Shown: positions 16,266 to 25,091 of the stretch, piece after piece
How positions within the stretch are numbered: the first letter of the stretch is position 1
Layout of the letters: every line of letters begins with the position of its first letter
Assembly: GCA_017442265.1 (NCBI GenBank)
Contig: JAFSAC010000047.1
Location: 1-37,902 of the forward strand
Source: Clostridia bacterium
GTDB taxonomy: Bacteria; Bacillota; Clostridia; Oscillospirales; Acutalibacteraceae
Reading direction: 5' to 3'
DNA: 37,902 bases
Made by a program: the position numbers and the translations under genes
The notes under the pieces: model-generated
Told to the model about the DNA's origin: nothing
The model's database searches: none
The model's input: only the letters and a program-made list of their open reading frames with translations

Positions 16266-18617
16266 TCAAGATACCCCTCCGCTGGCGGTATTTCGGTGCA
16301 AGCACAGGACCGCCACCGTCATATCATCTGCGTGTCCGTCCTCTTCCGCCCGGCGGCACGCCTGCTCCAACAACGAGTCGGCCAGCTGTTGGGCGGTCAG
16401 CCCCTCGGCATCCCGCAAATATTCTTCCACCCAGGCAATTCCCTGATCCAGCACCCCGTCGCTCATCATCAACAAAATATCCCCGTCGGTCAGGGTATCG
16501 CTATGGGTGGCAAAGCCGGTTTCCCGCAAAATACCGATCGGCAGGGACGGCGCCTCGATCCGGGATACCCGTCCCCCGCTTTTGAGCAAAGAAGCCGCCG
16601 CGCCGGCTTTGAGCATCCGGATGTCGCCGGTAAACAGATCGGTCTGCAGGATGTCCAGGGTGGTAAGACTTTCGTCCCCGGATTTCGCAAGCAGGGCGGT
16701 GTTCACCATTTTCAGTACCGTATCCGGCTCTATACCGGCACGAAGCAGACGGGCGGTGATACCCGCCGCCATAGCGCCGTCTACCGCGGCACGACCGCCG
16801 CTCCCCATACCGTCGCTGATTATGAGGGTGTTTTGTCCGCCGTCGGTGTACTGATCCCACACGTCCCCCGACATTTTTTCGCCGGCTGAGGTATGCTGGG
16901 ACACCCCGATCTCTGCCGAAAAAAGCGGGCGTTCGGTCAGGGTGATCTTCACCATGCCGGACAGCTCCAGCACCGACGGACGGTCAAATTCACGCCCACA
17001 GCAGGTCTGCATCTCCCGGAACCAGCGACCGCCGTCCAGACACACCCCCACGTCCTCTGCCAAAATTTCCACCGTCAAGCGGTCCCGCCGATCGAAAAGG
17101 CACACCGCCTCCTCCACCGGCATTCCGAAGTCCTCACAAAGGGAAACCACCCGGCCGGCAGTTTCCACGTCCACCCGTTGATCCCCCGAAAACCGTTCTC
17201 CCAATTCTTCCAGCATCTCGCCCATACCGGTAAACTGGTCGGTGATGACCGAACGGATCTCCGAGAGCCGCCCCCAGGCGCTTTCCCGCAGGCGGTACAT
17301 CTGATACCCGCGGGTCACCTGTTCGGCTACCTCTTTGGGTTTGCGACAGCTTCGGGATAAAAAGCCGGAAAGGTCCGCCTTCTCCACCACCTCTTTTTCC
17401 CGCAAAACAGGGGTGAGCTGATTAAACGAATCCATAACCTCCGGGAAATTGTTTTCCCAGCAAAAGAGGTTTAAACTGCAATTCTTGCACACCGTATCCC
17501 CCACCTGGCGGTACATACTTCCGAGATCGGGGGCACCGTAGCGGGTGAGTTTTTTCGAAACGTTTTCTACCGTATCCGCCACCTCGGTCACCGCTTTGGC
17601 GGCAACGTCCAGCCGCAGGGTCATCGACCGGCGCAGTCCCTCCACCGCCGGCAGATGCTGTCCGAACACCAAAAACCGACGCAACAGCTTGTCCACCCCG
17701 CGAGGCAACACCACAAACACCACGCACGCCACCGCCACCTCGTAAATCGCGGTAGCGGCGGTCAGATCGTCCGCCGCTGTTAAACATACCAACAAATTTG
17801 CCAGGAGATACACCCCTGCTACCGCAAACCGGCCGTAGCGGGAGAAAATACCGGCGACAAGTCCGCCGAATGCCAGCGACAACGAAACGTACAGCCGATC
17901 GGGGACCGACAGCGCCAACGCCGCCCCCAGCACCGTCCCGGCGACCGCCCCGCTCTGCTCCCGCCCACTCCGGGCAAACAGCATCACCAGCACCGCGGCG
18001 ACAATCCGTCCGGGGGATATGGTGTACACCTGAAGCGGGGCTACCGCCATTAATACCACCGCACCAATGAGAATAAAGCCGGTCTGTTCCGGCAGGGTCA
18101 TGACGGTGCGGCTACGGGTTTTGGTCAAAAACCGATAGCTTTCCGCAAAGAAATAAGCAAACCCGCCGGCGGCAACACTTTCCGCCACGGTCAGCAGTAC
18201 CCCTAAAAGGTCAAGCCCACCGCTCATCAAGAGCCCGCTTACTAAAGTAGCCGCAAAAGCGAGCAGAGGCGGGAACAGTTTTTTGCGAGAAACCGAAGGC
18301 AACACGCTAAAGGTCCAGCGGGTCGCCCCGGTCACCGCCACCGCCGCCATATACCGAAGCGGCAACAGCATCTCCCCCGACAGCAGATACCCGATCAGGG
18401 TCGCAGTATACACCAGCAACGAGCCGGTGCCGGACACCGCCGCCGCCAAGCTCACCCCAAACGGCGCCATATTGCCATAAATCGCCCCATGCGGCATGAT
18501 CAGCCCCAAAAAAATAAAGGTAACCGCCGCTATGAGGCGGGGAGCCCCCTCCTCCGATTTTTCATCCGACAATACCGGCACCCCGGTCAACACCTTTTCT
18601 TTCAACTTCCTCACCAC
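16266..18617 (-). CDS. spoIIE: Stage II sporulation protein E (membrane PP2C phosphatase)
   Basis: SpoIIE dephosphorylates the anti-anti-sigma factor SpoIIAA to activate sigma-F in the forespore, and takes part in the asymmetric septum. The 783-residue protein has about ten hydrophobic segments in the first 310 residues, a central region with the Cys cluster CKNCSLNLFCWENNF, and a C-terminal PP2C-type domain. The metal-binding aspartates are Asp602 in SDGMGSG and Asp720 in MMSDGVLD, with HADDMTV near the end. It is slightly shorter than the B. subtilis protein (about 827). The start is uncertain: GTG at 18617 or 18614 has no clear ribosome-binding site and would have a very short leader. A GTG about eight codons later has AGGAAG upstream. 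It implies a spore-forming lineage. Confidence 0.93.
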   Translation of the reverse strand: MVRKLKEKVLTGVPVLSDEKSEEGAPRLIAAVTFIFLGLIMPHGAIYGNMAPFGVSLAAAVSGTGSLLVYTATLIGYLLSGEMLLPLRYMAAVAVTGATRWTFSVLPSVSRKKLFPPLLAFAATLVSGLLMSGGLDLLGVLLTVAESVAAGGFAYFFAESYRFLTKTRSRTVMTLPEQTGFILIGAVVLMAVAPLQVYTISPGRIVAAVLVMLFARSGREQSGAVAGTVLGAALALSVPDRLYVSLSLAFGGLVAGIFSRYGRFAVAGVYLLANLLVCLTAADDLTAATAIYEVAVACVVFVVLPRGVDKLLRRFLVFGQHLPAVEGLRRSMTLRLDVAAKAVTEVADTVENVSKKLTRYGAPDLGSMYRQVGDTVCKNCSLNLFCWENNFPEVMDSFNQLTPVLREKEVVEKADLSGFLSRSCRKPKEVAEQVTRGYQMYRLRESAWGRLSEIRSVITDQFTGMGEMLEELGERFSGDQRVDVETAGRVVSLCEDFGMPVEEAVCLFDRRDRLTVEILAEDVGVCLDGGRWFREMQTCCGREFDRPSVLELSGMVKITLTERPLFSAEIGVSQHTSAGEKMSGDVWDQYTDGGQNTLIISDGMGSGGRAAVDGAMAAGITARLLRAGIEPDTVLKMVNTALLAKSGDESLTTLDILQTDLFTGDIRMLKAGAAASLLKSGGRVSRIEAPSLPIGILRETGFATHSDTLTDGDILLMMSDGVLDQGIAWVEEYLRDAEGLTAQQLADSLLEQACRRAEEDGHADDMTVAVLCLHRNTASGGVS

Positions 18618-18636
18618 CGTTATGTATTGGAATTTC

Positions 18637-18669
18637 AGTATACCGAAAAGGATAAGCCGTTTCTGTCAC
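18637..18669 (-). promoter_or_regulatory. spoIIE promoter, Spo0A-type with 21-bp spacer
   Basis: GTGACA (18664-18669) and TATACT (18637-18642) on the minus strand are 21 bases apart. B. subtilis spoIIE and spoIIG have sigma-A promoters with over-long spacers (21-22 bp) activated by Spo0A~P. Further upstream TTCGACC (18717-18723) matches the Spo0A box TTCGACA at six of seven positions. Assignment rests on this architecture. Confidence 0.6.
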
Positions 18670-18755
18670 ATCTCCCCGACGAAAAAGCCGTTTTCGTTCA
18701 CGAAAACAACATAAACGGTCGAATAGAGCGGGAGAAGGAAAACAATATAAAAAAA

Positions 18756-18781
18756 CACCACAGATCCGAAGATCTGTGGTG
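18756..18781 (-). terminator. Terminator of the cysE-copA operon
   Basis: A perfect 11-bp stem (CACCACAGATC with its complement) and 4-base loop, 11 bases after the copA stop. On the minus strand it is followed by TTTTTTTATATTG. Confidence 0.95.
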
Positions 18782-18792
18782 CGCAAAACCAA

Positions 18793-20934
18793 TTACAATT
18801 TACTGCGGCGGAGGAGAAGGGAGTTGGTGACCACCGATACCGAGCTGAATGCCATAGCGGCGCCGGCAATGATCGGGGACAAAAAACCAAGTGCCGCCAG
18901 CGGAATACCGACCGTGTTATAAAAAAACGCCCAGAAAAGATTCTGTTTTATTTTCCGCATGGTCGCACGGGACAGACGAATGGCCCGCGGCAGAGCGGCG
19001 ATGCCGCCACCGACCAGCACCACGTCCCCCGATTCCATAGCGATATCCGAGCCGCTACCCATAGCAAATCCGACGGTGGCCTCCGCCAAAGCCGGGGCAT
19101 CGTTCACCCCGTCGCCCGCCATACCGACAACGGCACCCTTTTCCCGATACCGCTTCACCGCTTCCGCTTTTTGATCCGGGAGCACCTCGGCGATCACGTC
19201 ATCCACCCCGGAAAGCGTTGCGATCGCCTGTGCGGTTTCCTTGCGGTCGCCGGTCAGCATCACCGTTTTCAGCCCTAACCGATGCAGTTCTTCGATCGAA
19301 GCCGCCGATTCCGGCCGGATCGGATCCGCTACCGCCAGCATAGCGGCAAGTGTGTTATCAACCGACAAAAACAGCACCGTTTTTCCGGCCTGTCGCCACT
19401 CATCAGCATCGGCATCCGCTTGCATAGCATCCGTAAAGATCGCGGTGCCGATCTTCACGTTGCTATTATCCACCCGACCGGACACCCCTTGTCCGGGAAG
19501 AGCGGCAAAATCTTCCACCGGGAGCCGCTCGCCGGCATAGCTCTCGGTCACCGCCCGAGCCAGCGGATGCTCCGAATAGCTTTCGAGCGACGCCGCAAGC
19601 TGTAGTGCCCGTTGTTCTTCCCATTCACCCAGCACCCTTATATCGGTCACCGTCGGTTTCCCTTCGGTAATGGTGCCGGTTTTATCCAGCAGTACCGTAT
19701 CCAGCCGGCAGGCATTTTCCAGTGATTCGGCATTTTTCAGCAAAATTCCCATACCGGCACCACGACCCATACCGACCATAAGGGCGGTCGGGGTGGCCAG
19801 TCCCAACGAGCAGGGACAGGCGATCACCAAAACAGCCACCGCATTTTCTATCGCTACCGCCACCGAAGGACCGGCGATCAGCCAACCAACGAAGGTGATA
19901 ACTGCCGCCACCGCCACCGACGGAACGAAAACAGACGCTATCTTATCCGCCAGTTTTTGAACCGGAGCTTTGGAGGATTGCGCCGCCTCAACCATACGAA
20001 TGATGCCGGAAAGCACCGTTTGCTCCCCTACCGCCGTCGCAATCATCTCAAGCGAGCCGGTACCGTTGACCGTGCCGCCGGTAAGAGGATCGCCCGGATT
20101 TTTAGATACCGGCATACTCTCCCCGGTAATCAGCGATTCATCCGCAAAAGAGCTTCCCTTATCCACCCGACCGTCGGTCGGCACCGCTTCGCCGGGTTTG
20201 ATGAGTAATCGGTCGCCCGGCTGTACCACCGATCCGTCCAACTGAATCCATTTTCCGTCCCGGAATACGGTGACGGTATGCGGCTTTAATTTCAACAGCA
20301 TCGCAATGGCGGCAGAGGTTTTTTCCCGGGCGCGGGATTCCAGCATCCGTCCGAGTAAAATGAGGGTGATGACCATAGCGGCCCCCTCAAAATAAAACTG
20401 ACTGCCGCCGGAAAACAGCACGTAGGTGCTATACCCCCACGCGGCGGTGGTTCCCATAGCGACCAGCAGGTCCATACCGGGGGAACGGTTACGAAGGGAA
20501 GCAAAAGCCGCTTTATAAAAATGGGCACCCGCCACCAGCTGTACCGGGGTTGCCAGTGCAAACTGCAACCACCCATTATGCAACAGGTGGGTAAGAGGCG
20601 CCTCCGGAGCGGCAAACATCAAGATCATCATCACCGCAAACGGAAAGGACAGCACCGCCGAAAACAGGAACAAAAGCAGATGTTGCCGACGTTCCCGTTT
20701 TTGATAGGTGTCCCGATCCTCGATCGGCTGGTACCCGGCAGAACTTATTGCTTTCATCAGTTTTTTGCGGGTGACCGCACCGGGGGTGATCACCACCTCG
20801 GCACGCCCGCTGGTAAAGCTGACCGTGGCATCCAGCACGCCGTCTACCCGCTTTAACGCATTTTCCACCGCGGTGGAACAACGCACACAGGACATCCCGC
20901 CAACTTCAATTATCATTTTGTCTTGAGAAGACAT
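18793..20934 (-). CDS. copA: Copper-exporting P1B-type ATPase
   Basis: It pumps Cu(I) out of the cytoplasm using ATP. The 713 residues contain one N-terminal heavy-metal domain with MSCVRC (Cys16, Cys19), then eight expected membrane segments. Key features are TGES (270-273), the intramembrane CPC at 373-375, the phosphorylated Asp417 in DKTGT, the SEHPLA motif and GDGVNDAP. The last helices carry YN (FYNTVG) and MAFSS, the residues that mark the Cu(I)-specific P1B-1 subgroup rather than Zn/Cd pumps. It follows copZ by 15 bases and is the last gene before a terminator. No copper-responsive regulator (CsoR or CopY) lies beside it; the upstream control is a cysteine T-box. Confidence 0.96.
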   Translation of the reverse strand: MSSQDKMIIEVGGMSCVRCSTAVENALKRVDGVLDATVSFTSGRAEVVITPGAVTRKKLMKAISSAGYQPIEDRDTYQKRERRQHLLLFLFSAVLSFPFAVMMILMFAAPEAPLTHLLHNGWLQFALATPVQLVAGAHFYKAAFASLRNRSPGMDLLVAMGTTAAWGYSTYVLFSGGSQFYFEGAAMVITLILLGRMLESRAREKTSAAIAMLLKLKPHTVTVFRDGKWIQLDGSVVQPGDRLLIKPGEAVPTDGRVDKGSSFADESLITGESMPVSKNPGDPLTGGTVNGTGSLEMIATAVGEQTVLSGIIRMVEAAQSSKAPVQKLADKIASVFVPSVAVAAVITFVGWLIAGPSVAVAIENAVAVLVIACPCSLGLATPTALMVGMGRGAGMGILLKNAESLENACRLDTVLLDKTGTITEGKPTVTDIRVLGEWEEQRALQLAASLESYSEHPLARAVTESYAGERLPVEDFAALPGQGVSGRVDNSNVKIGTAIFTDAMQADADADEWRQAGKTVLFLSVDNTLAAMLAVADPIRPESAASIEELHRLGLKTVMLTGDRKETAQAIATLSGVDDVIAEVLPDQKAEAVKRYREKGAVVGMAGDGVNDAPALAEATVGFAMGSGSDIAMESGDVVLVGGGIAALPRAIRLSRATMRKIKQNLFWAFFYNTVGIPLAALGFLSPIIAGAAMAFSSVSVVTNSLLLRRSKL

Positions 20935-20949
20935 TTTATTCCTCTTTCC

Positions 20950-21171
20950 TTACAGGGTGGCAACGTAACCGGCAACGGTCACCGCCTGCACCAAAGCCGC
21001 CGCATCGGTCTTACCGGGAACAAATACGACCTCCGCCGTCTTGTCGTCCAGCGACACGGTGACCTTTTTCACCCCATTCACCGCTTTAAGAGCGGTTTCC
21101 ACGTGTTTCTGACAATGAGGGCATTTCATCCCTTCTACCTGAATTACAACCGTTTCCTTTTTTTGAAACAT
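20950..21171 (-). CDS. copZ: Copper chaperone, heavy-metal-associated domain
   Basis: A 73-residue single HMA domain with MKCPHC (Cys17, Cys20) in a predicted beta-alpha-beta-beta-alpha-beta fold. It would carry Cu(I) in the cytoplasm to the neighbouring CopA, whose own metal domain is similar. It is only 3 bases after the pfkB-family gene and 15 bases before copA, so it is co-translated with them. Other soft metals cannot be excluded, but the copA pairing supports copper. Confidence 0.93.
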   Translation of the reverse strand: MFQKKETVVIQVEGMKCPHCQKHVETALKAVNGVKKVTVSLDDKTAEVVFVPGKTDAAALVQAVTVAGYVATL

Positions 21172-21174
21172 ACT

Positions 21175-22107
21175 TTATCGCTCCTCTATTTTAATCTGCG
21201 GCATCCATTCGAGGGTGGTGGCACGGTCCGCCACCTCGGTTCCCTCCTGCACCGTGGCGGCCACGCCGCAAGCGCAGGAAAGACGAACCGTATCCTCCGG
21301 GGTATATCCTTTCACCTTTCCGATAATAAATCCGGCAAGCGCGCTATCCCCGGCACCGACGGTGGATTTTACCTGGACGGCGGGCACCTTCGCCCGCAGG
21401 CAAACCTCGTCATTGAGCAACAGCATCCCCTCGCCGCCGAGGGTCACCAACACATTTTGCGCCCCGACGTCGTGCAGTTCCTTTGCCGCTTTAAGCAATT
21501 CCGCTTCATCCGAGAGCACCCGGCCGGCAATATGCTGCAGCTCGTGGATATTGGGTTTTGTGAGCCACGGGGAGATCCGCCGATAATCCTCGGTCGTTAA
21601 GCAATCATTATCCACCGCGACCAGCGCGCCGGCATTTTTCGCCGCTAAAATCAGCTCGATATAATCCTGTTTTTTCATATTTTCGGGCAAGCTTCCGGCA
21701 AACACCGCAATATCGCCCGGACGGATGCGGGCGGTGAGAAAGCTCATCAGCGCCCCCAATAAAATCACCGACAGAGAGGGACCGCGGCGATTGAGCTTCA
21801 CCGTTTCGTCCCCGAAACGCAGGGTGATATTTTCCCGCACCGCGCCGGTGGTTTCCAGCAATGAAAACCGCAGTTCATCCCGCTGTAAAAAGGCGGAAAA
21901 CTCCTGTCGGTTTTCCTCACCGGCCAGTGCTACACAAAGATTATCCACGTCAAAGGCGTGTAGTACCCGGGATACGTTGATCCCCTTGCCGCCGGCTTCC
22001 CGCCGTTCATCCATGACGTGATTTACCGCATCCTGATCAATGCCGTCCACCCACAAGGTAACGTCGATCGACGGATTTAAGGTCACGGTATACACCGTTT
22101 TATGCAT
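21175..22107 (-). CDS. PfkB-family sugar kinase, 1-phosphofructokinase/tagatose-6-phosphate kinase type
   Basis: A ribokinase-fold kinase of the FruK/LacC group, phosphorylating a sugar phosphate with ATP. I chose ATG 22107 (MHKTVYTVTLNPSID, 310 residues), 9 bases after AGGGG. A TTG three codons earlier abuts that site. TLNPSID at the N-terminus and AGGKGINVSRVL (38-49) are diagnostic of the 1-phosphofructokinase group, and the catalytic-base Asp254 lies in STVGAGDSALAGF. No fructose PTS gene or fruR regulator is adjacent. Instead it sits 5 bases after cysS and 3 before copZ, so the physiological substrate is unclear. Confidence 0.88.
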   Translation of the reverse strand: MHKTVYTVTLNPSIDVTLWVDGIDQDAVNHVMDERREAGGKGINVSRVLHAFDVDNLCVALAGEENRQEFSAFLQRDELRFSLLETTGAVRENITLRFGDETVKLNRRGPSLSVILLGALMSFLTARIRPGDIAVFAGSLPENMKKQDYIELILAAKNAGALVAVDNDCLTTEDYRRISPWLTKPNIHELQHIAGRVLSDEAELLKAAKELHDVGAQNVLVTLGGEGMLLLNDEVCLRAKVPAVQVKSTVGAGDSALAGFIIGKVKGYTPEDTVRLSCACGVAATVQEGTEVADRATTLEWMPQIKIEER

Positions 22108-22112
22108 CCTTA

Positions 22113-23516
22113 TCAACCCCTATGCCATTTGATCCCCTGCGGGGTATCCTCCAGAATGATGTTCTTCTCTTTAAGCAGATCACGGATACGGTCGGCCTCC
22201 GCCCAGTTTTTCTCCTGGCGGGCAATGGTACGCGCCTCGATCAGTGCTTCGATCTCGTCATCTGCCTGTTGTTCCTCTTTCCGGGAATACAAAAGACCTA
22301 ACACGTCGGTAAGCTCGTTAAAGAGATCGGTCGCCGCCTTCACCGTATCGGCGGTAGCGTTACCGTCTGCGAGCATCCGGTTGATGTCCTTCACCAGTTC
22401 AAACAGGGCGGCGATACCGTCAGCGGTATTGAGATCGTCGTCCATGGCTTCAATAAACTGCGCCCGGCGACCGTTCAGCTTTTCAGCAAACGCCGCATCA
22501 AGAGCACCGGCCGGCGCTTTATCCGCCGCAAAGGTGAGCGCATTTTTACAGTTATACAACCGATCCAGCGCCGCAATTCCCTGTTCGATCACCTCGGTGC
22601 TATAGTTGATCGGACTGCGGTAGGAAGAGGAAATGAGGAAGAACCGGATCGGCTCATACCCATATACCTTCGCCACCTCCCGCACGGTAAAGAAGTTGCC
22701 AAGCGATTTGGACATCTTCTGGTGGTTGACGTTGATGTATCCGTTATGCATCCAGTAGCGGGCAAAGGAGGCGCCGTTACAGCATTCACTCTGGGCGATC
22801 TCGTTTTCGTGGTGCGGGAAAATGAGGTCCTGTCCGCCGCCGTGAATATCAATCGTTTCGCCGAGATACCGGCGCGCCATAGCGGAGCATTCAATATGCC
22901 AACCGGGACGGCCGTCACTCCACGGCGAGGGCCACGCAGGTTCGCCGGGTTTGGCCGCTTTCCACAGCGCAAAATCCAAGGGGTCTTCCTTCTGTTCTCC
23001 CACCGCAATACGGGCGCCCAATTCCAGATCGTCGATCGGCTGGTGGGACAGTTTGCCGTATTCGTTAAATTTCCGGGTGCGGAAATACACGTCGCCGTTT
23101 TCCGAACGGTAGGCAAAGCCCTTATCCATAAGTCCGGAAATGATTGCCTGAATCTCATCAATATTTTCGGTCGCACGGGGGTGAACCGATGCCGGTCGGA
23201 CACCGAGGCCGTCCGAATCAATACGGAATTCGGTGATATATTTCTCCGCAATCTGGTCGAAGGTGAGTCCCTCTTCCTGCGCACGGCGGATAATCTTATC
23301 GTCAATGTCGGTGAAGTTCTGTACAAAGGTCACGTCAAAGCCGCGCCACTCCAGATACCGGCGCAGTACGTCGAAAATACACAGCGGACGCGCGTTGCCG
23401 ATATGAATGAAGTTGTACACCGTCGGGCCGCAGGCGTAAAGGCGAACCTTCCCCGGCTCCAAGGGAATGAAATCCTCCTTTTGTCTTGTCATGGTGTTAT
23501 AAATACGGATCGCCAT
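22113..23516 (-). CDS. cysS: Cysteinyl-tRNA synthetase
   Basis: It charges tRNA-Cys. The 467-residue class I synthetase has HIGN at 38-41 (the HIGH motif) and KMSKS at 267-271. Zinc ligands are Cys29, Cys210, His235 and Glu239, matching the E. coli positions shifted by one. AAAGGA precedes the ATG. It lies 6 bases after cysE in an operon under a Cys-specific T-box, so uncharged tRNA-Cys, its own substrate, should induce it. Confidence 0.98.
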   Translation of the reverse strand: MAIRIYNTMTRQKEDFIPLEPGKVRLYACGPTVYNFIHIGNARPLCIFDVLRRYLEWRGFDVTFVQNFTDIDDKIIRRAQEEGLTFDQIAEKYITEFRIDSDGLGVRPASVHPRATENIDEIQAIISGLMDKGFAYRSENGDVYFRTRKFNEYGKLSHQPIDDLELGARIAVGEQKEDPLDFALWKAAKPGEPAWPSPWSDGRPGWHIECSAMARRYLGETIDIHGGGQDLIFPHHENEIAQSECCNGASFARYWMHNGYINVNHQKMSKSLGNFFTVREVAKVYGYEPIRFFLISSSYRSPINYSTEVIEQGIAALDRLYNCKNALTFAADKAPAGALDAAFAEKLNGRRAQFIEAMDDDLNTADGIAALFELVKDINRMLADGNATADTVKAATDLFNELTDVLGLLYSRKEEQQADDEIEALIEARTIARQEKNWAEADRIRDLLKEKNIILEDTPQGIKWHRG

Positions 23517-23522
23517 ATAAAA

Positions 23523-24170
23523 TCATCCTTTCTTTTCCTTATCAGATTTCTCTTTTAGTTGAGATTTTAAATCCCGGATCTCCCGGCGGAGCTTATCCAG
23601 TTCCCGCTCGATCGGGTCGGGGATATGGATCTGATCCAGGTCCTCCACCCGACTGCCGTTGCGGCGCACCACCCGGGCGGGAATACCCACGGCGGTGCTG
23701 TTATCCGGAATATCATTCAGCACCACCGCACCCGCGGCAATGCGAACGTTGTCGCCGATATGGATCGGACCGAGCACCTTAGCGCCGGCACCGACCATGA
23801 CGTTATTTCCCAAGGTGGGGTGGCGTTTGCCTTTATCCTTACCGGTGCCGCCGAGGGTGACCCCTTGATAAATGGTGCAATCATCCCCGATCACCGCCGT
23901 TTCCCCGATCACCACACCGGTGCCGTGGTCGATAAAGAAGCGCCGGCCAATGGTCGCTGCCGGGTGAATCTCGATGTTGGTCTGATAGACACAACGCTGG
24001 GAGATCCAGCGGGCGATCAGCTTCCAGCCGTGGCGGTAAAAGAAATTCGCCAGCCGGTGCGCCCGGATCGCTTTATAACCGTTATAAAGCAGTGCCACTT
24101 CCAGCGCACTGCGGGCGGCAGGGTCTCGCTCTTTAATGGTGCGAATATCCTCCCGAATTCGTTTAAACAT
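23523..24170 (-). CDS. cysE: Serine O-acetyltransferase
   Basis: It makes O-acetylserine from serine and acetyl-CoA, the first step of cysteine synthesis. I chose ATG 24170 ([21 protein letters not shown], 215 residues), 10 bases after GGAGGG. A TTG upstream overlaps that site. The N-terminal helical part is followed by a left-handed beta-helix of hexapeptide repeats ([30 protein letters not shown], about 80-110) and the acetyl-CoA region [16 protein letters not shown]. The C-terminal extension is charged and helical. The protein is shorter at the N-terminus than the E. coli enzyme but typical of Firmicutes. It is the first gene after the Cys T-box. Confidence 0.95.
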   Translation of the reverse strand: MFKRIREDIRTIKERDPAARSALEVALLYNGYKAIRAHRLANFFYRHGWKLIARWISQRCVYQTNIEIHPAATIGRRFFIDHGTGVVIGETAVIGDDCTIYQGVTLGGTGKDKGKRHPTLGNNVMVGAGAKVLGPIHIGDNVRIAAGAVVLNDIPDNSTAVGIPARVVRRNGSRVEDLDQIHIPDPIERELDKLRREIRDLKSQLKEKSDKEKKG

Positions 24171-24190
24171 ACTACTGTTTCCCTCCAATC

Positions 24191-24453
24191 AAATAAAAAA
24201 GCCCCCGACAGGGATATACCCCTGTCGGAGGCGCTATATTCTGCGCGGTTCCACTCCGTTTTGTCACTCAGAGAGCCAACACTCTCCTGCCGGATAACGG
24301 TGGCAGCCGTAACAGGATACTACCCAACAGGGTTCCCCCGTTCTGCCGTCAGGTGCATTTCTCCGATGCGGTATCAAAAGCGCTTACAGCCGGTGACGCT
24401 TTCTCTCTTGCATACCCACAGCCGGATACTTCTCCTGCCGATTGCATTTCTCT
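24191..24453 (-). promoter_or_regulatory. T-box riboswitch, cysteine-specific
   Basis: The leader between the promoter and cysE carries the T-box core GTGGAACCGCG (minus strand, 24244-24254), followed by a terminator hairpin (24201-24232, CCGACAGGG paired with CCCTGTCGG) and TTTTTTATTT. Upstream is a long structured region with typical Stem I motifs (GGAGAAGTATC, CAAGAGAG). The specifier is read as TGC in GAGAAATGCACC (24355-24357), a cysteine codon, agreeing with cysE and cysS downstream. Uncharged tRNA-Cys should favour antitermination. This accounts for the long stretch without a protein gene between cysE and pgsA. Confidence 0.93.
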
Positions 24454-24459
24454 TTTGTT

Positions 24460-24488
24460 ATTATACACAGTTTTGGAGAAAATGTCCA
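24460..24488 (-). promoter_or_regulatory. Promoter of the Cys T-box operon
   Basis: TGGACA (24483-24488) and TATAAT (24460-24465) with a 17-base spacer on the minus strand, between the pgsA stop and the T-box. Confidence 0.85.
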
Positions 24489-24503
24489 CCTTTTTTTAAA
24501 AAA

Positions 24504-25091
24504 TCAGTGTTCCCCCGAAAAATAATGGCGGCAGGCGTACACGTATTCGATGCCGGAGGTAATGGTAAACACCACCGACACCCAAATAAGCACCTGACCG
24601 AGCAATAACAGCCCGTCAAATACCAGACCCGGAATGCCAAGTCCCATAAAGAAGGACTGCCAACTGCAAAGTTCCAGCGCCGCCATCATATAAATAATGG
24701 ACACGAACTGCATCACCGTTTTTACCTTGCCGGACATACTGGCGGCGATGACGTTGCCGTCTTTGGCGGCGATAAGGCGAACCGAAGTCACCATAAATTC
24801 CCGGGTGAGCACCAGCATCGGCACCCACACGCTGATGCGACCGCCGGCCAAAAAGCCCAAGAAGGCGGCGGTGGTCAGCATTTTATCCGCCAGCGGATCC
24901 AAAAATTTCCCGAGATTGGTAATCAGTCCGCGGGAACGGGCGATCTTACCGTCAAACATATCGGTCAGCGCCGCCGCCCCGAAAACCAGACCGGCAATCA
25001 AATAATGAAACGGGAAATCCCACAGCATTAACAGCAGATACAGCGGTGCCAGTACGATCCGCACCACCGTCAGTTTATTCGGCAGATTCAT
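24504..25091 (-). CDS. pgsA: CDP-diacylglycerol--glycerol-3-phosphate 3-phosphatidyltransferase
   Basis: A membrane enzyme that makes phosphatidylglycerol phosphate, committing lipid flux to phosphatidylglycerol. I chose ATG 25091 (MNLPNKLTVVRI, 195 residues), about 6 bases after GGGGGA. Another ATG two codons upstream abuts that site. The CDP-alcohol phosphotransferase motif is intact: Asp44, Asp47-Gly48, Ala51-Arg52, Gly61, Asp65 and Asp69. Several hydrophobic membrane spans follow. The start overlaps the 3' end of rimO, so it belongs to the recX-rimO-pgsA unit. The rimO-pgsA adjacency is common in Firmicutes. Confidence 0.95.
   Translation of the reverse strand: MNLPNKLTVVRIVLAPLYLLLMLWDFPFHYLIAGLVFGAAALTDMFDGKIARSRGLITNLGKFLDPLADKMLTTAAFLGFLAGGRISVWVPMLVLTREFMVTSVRLIAAKDGNVIAASMSGKVKTVMQFVSIIYMMAALELCSWQSFFMGLGIPGLVFDGLLLLGQVLIWVSVVFTITSGIEYVYACRHYFSGEH

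Noticed and set aside
24191..24453. The structured region before cysE considered as a different riboswitch, such as a SAM-type S-box
   Set aside because: The T-box core GTGGAACCGCG, the TGC specifier and the downstream cysE-cysS fit a Cys T-box well.
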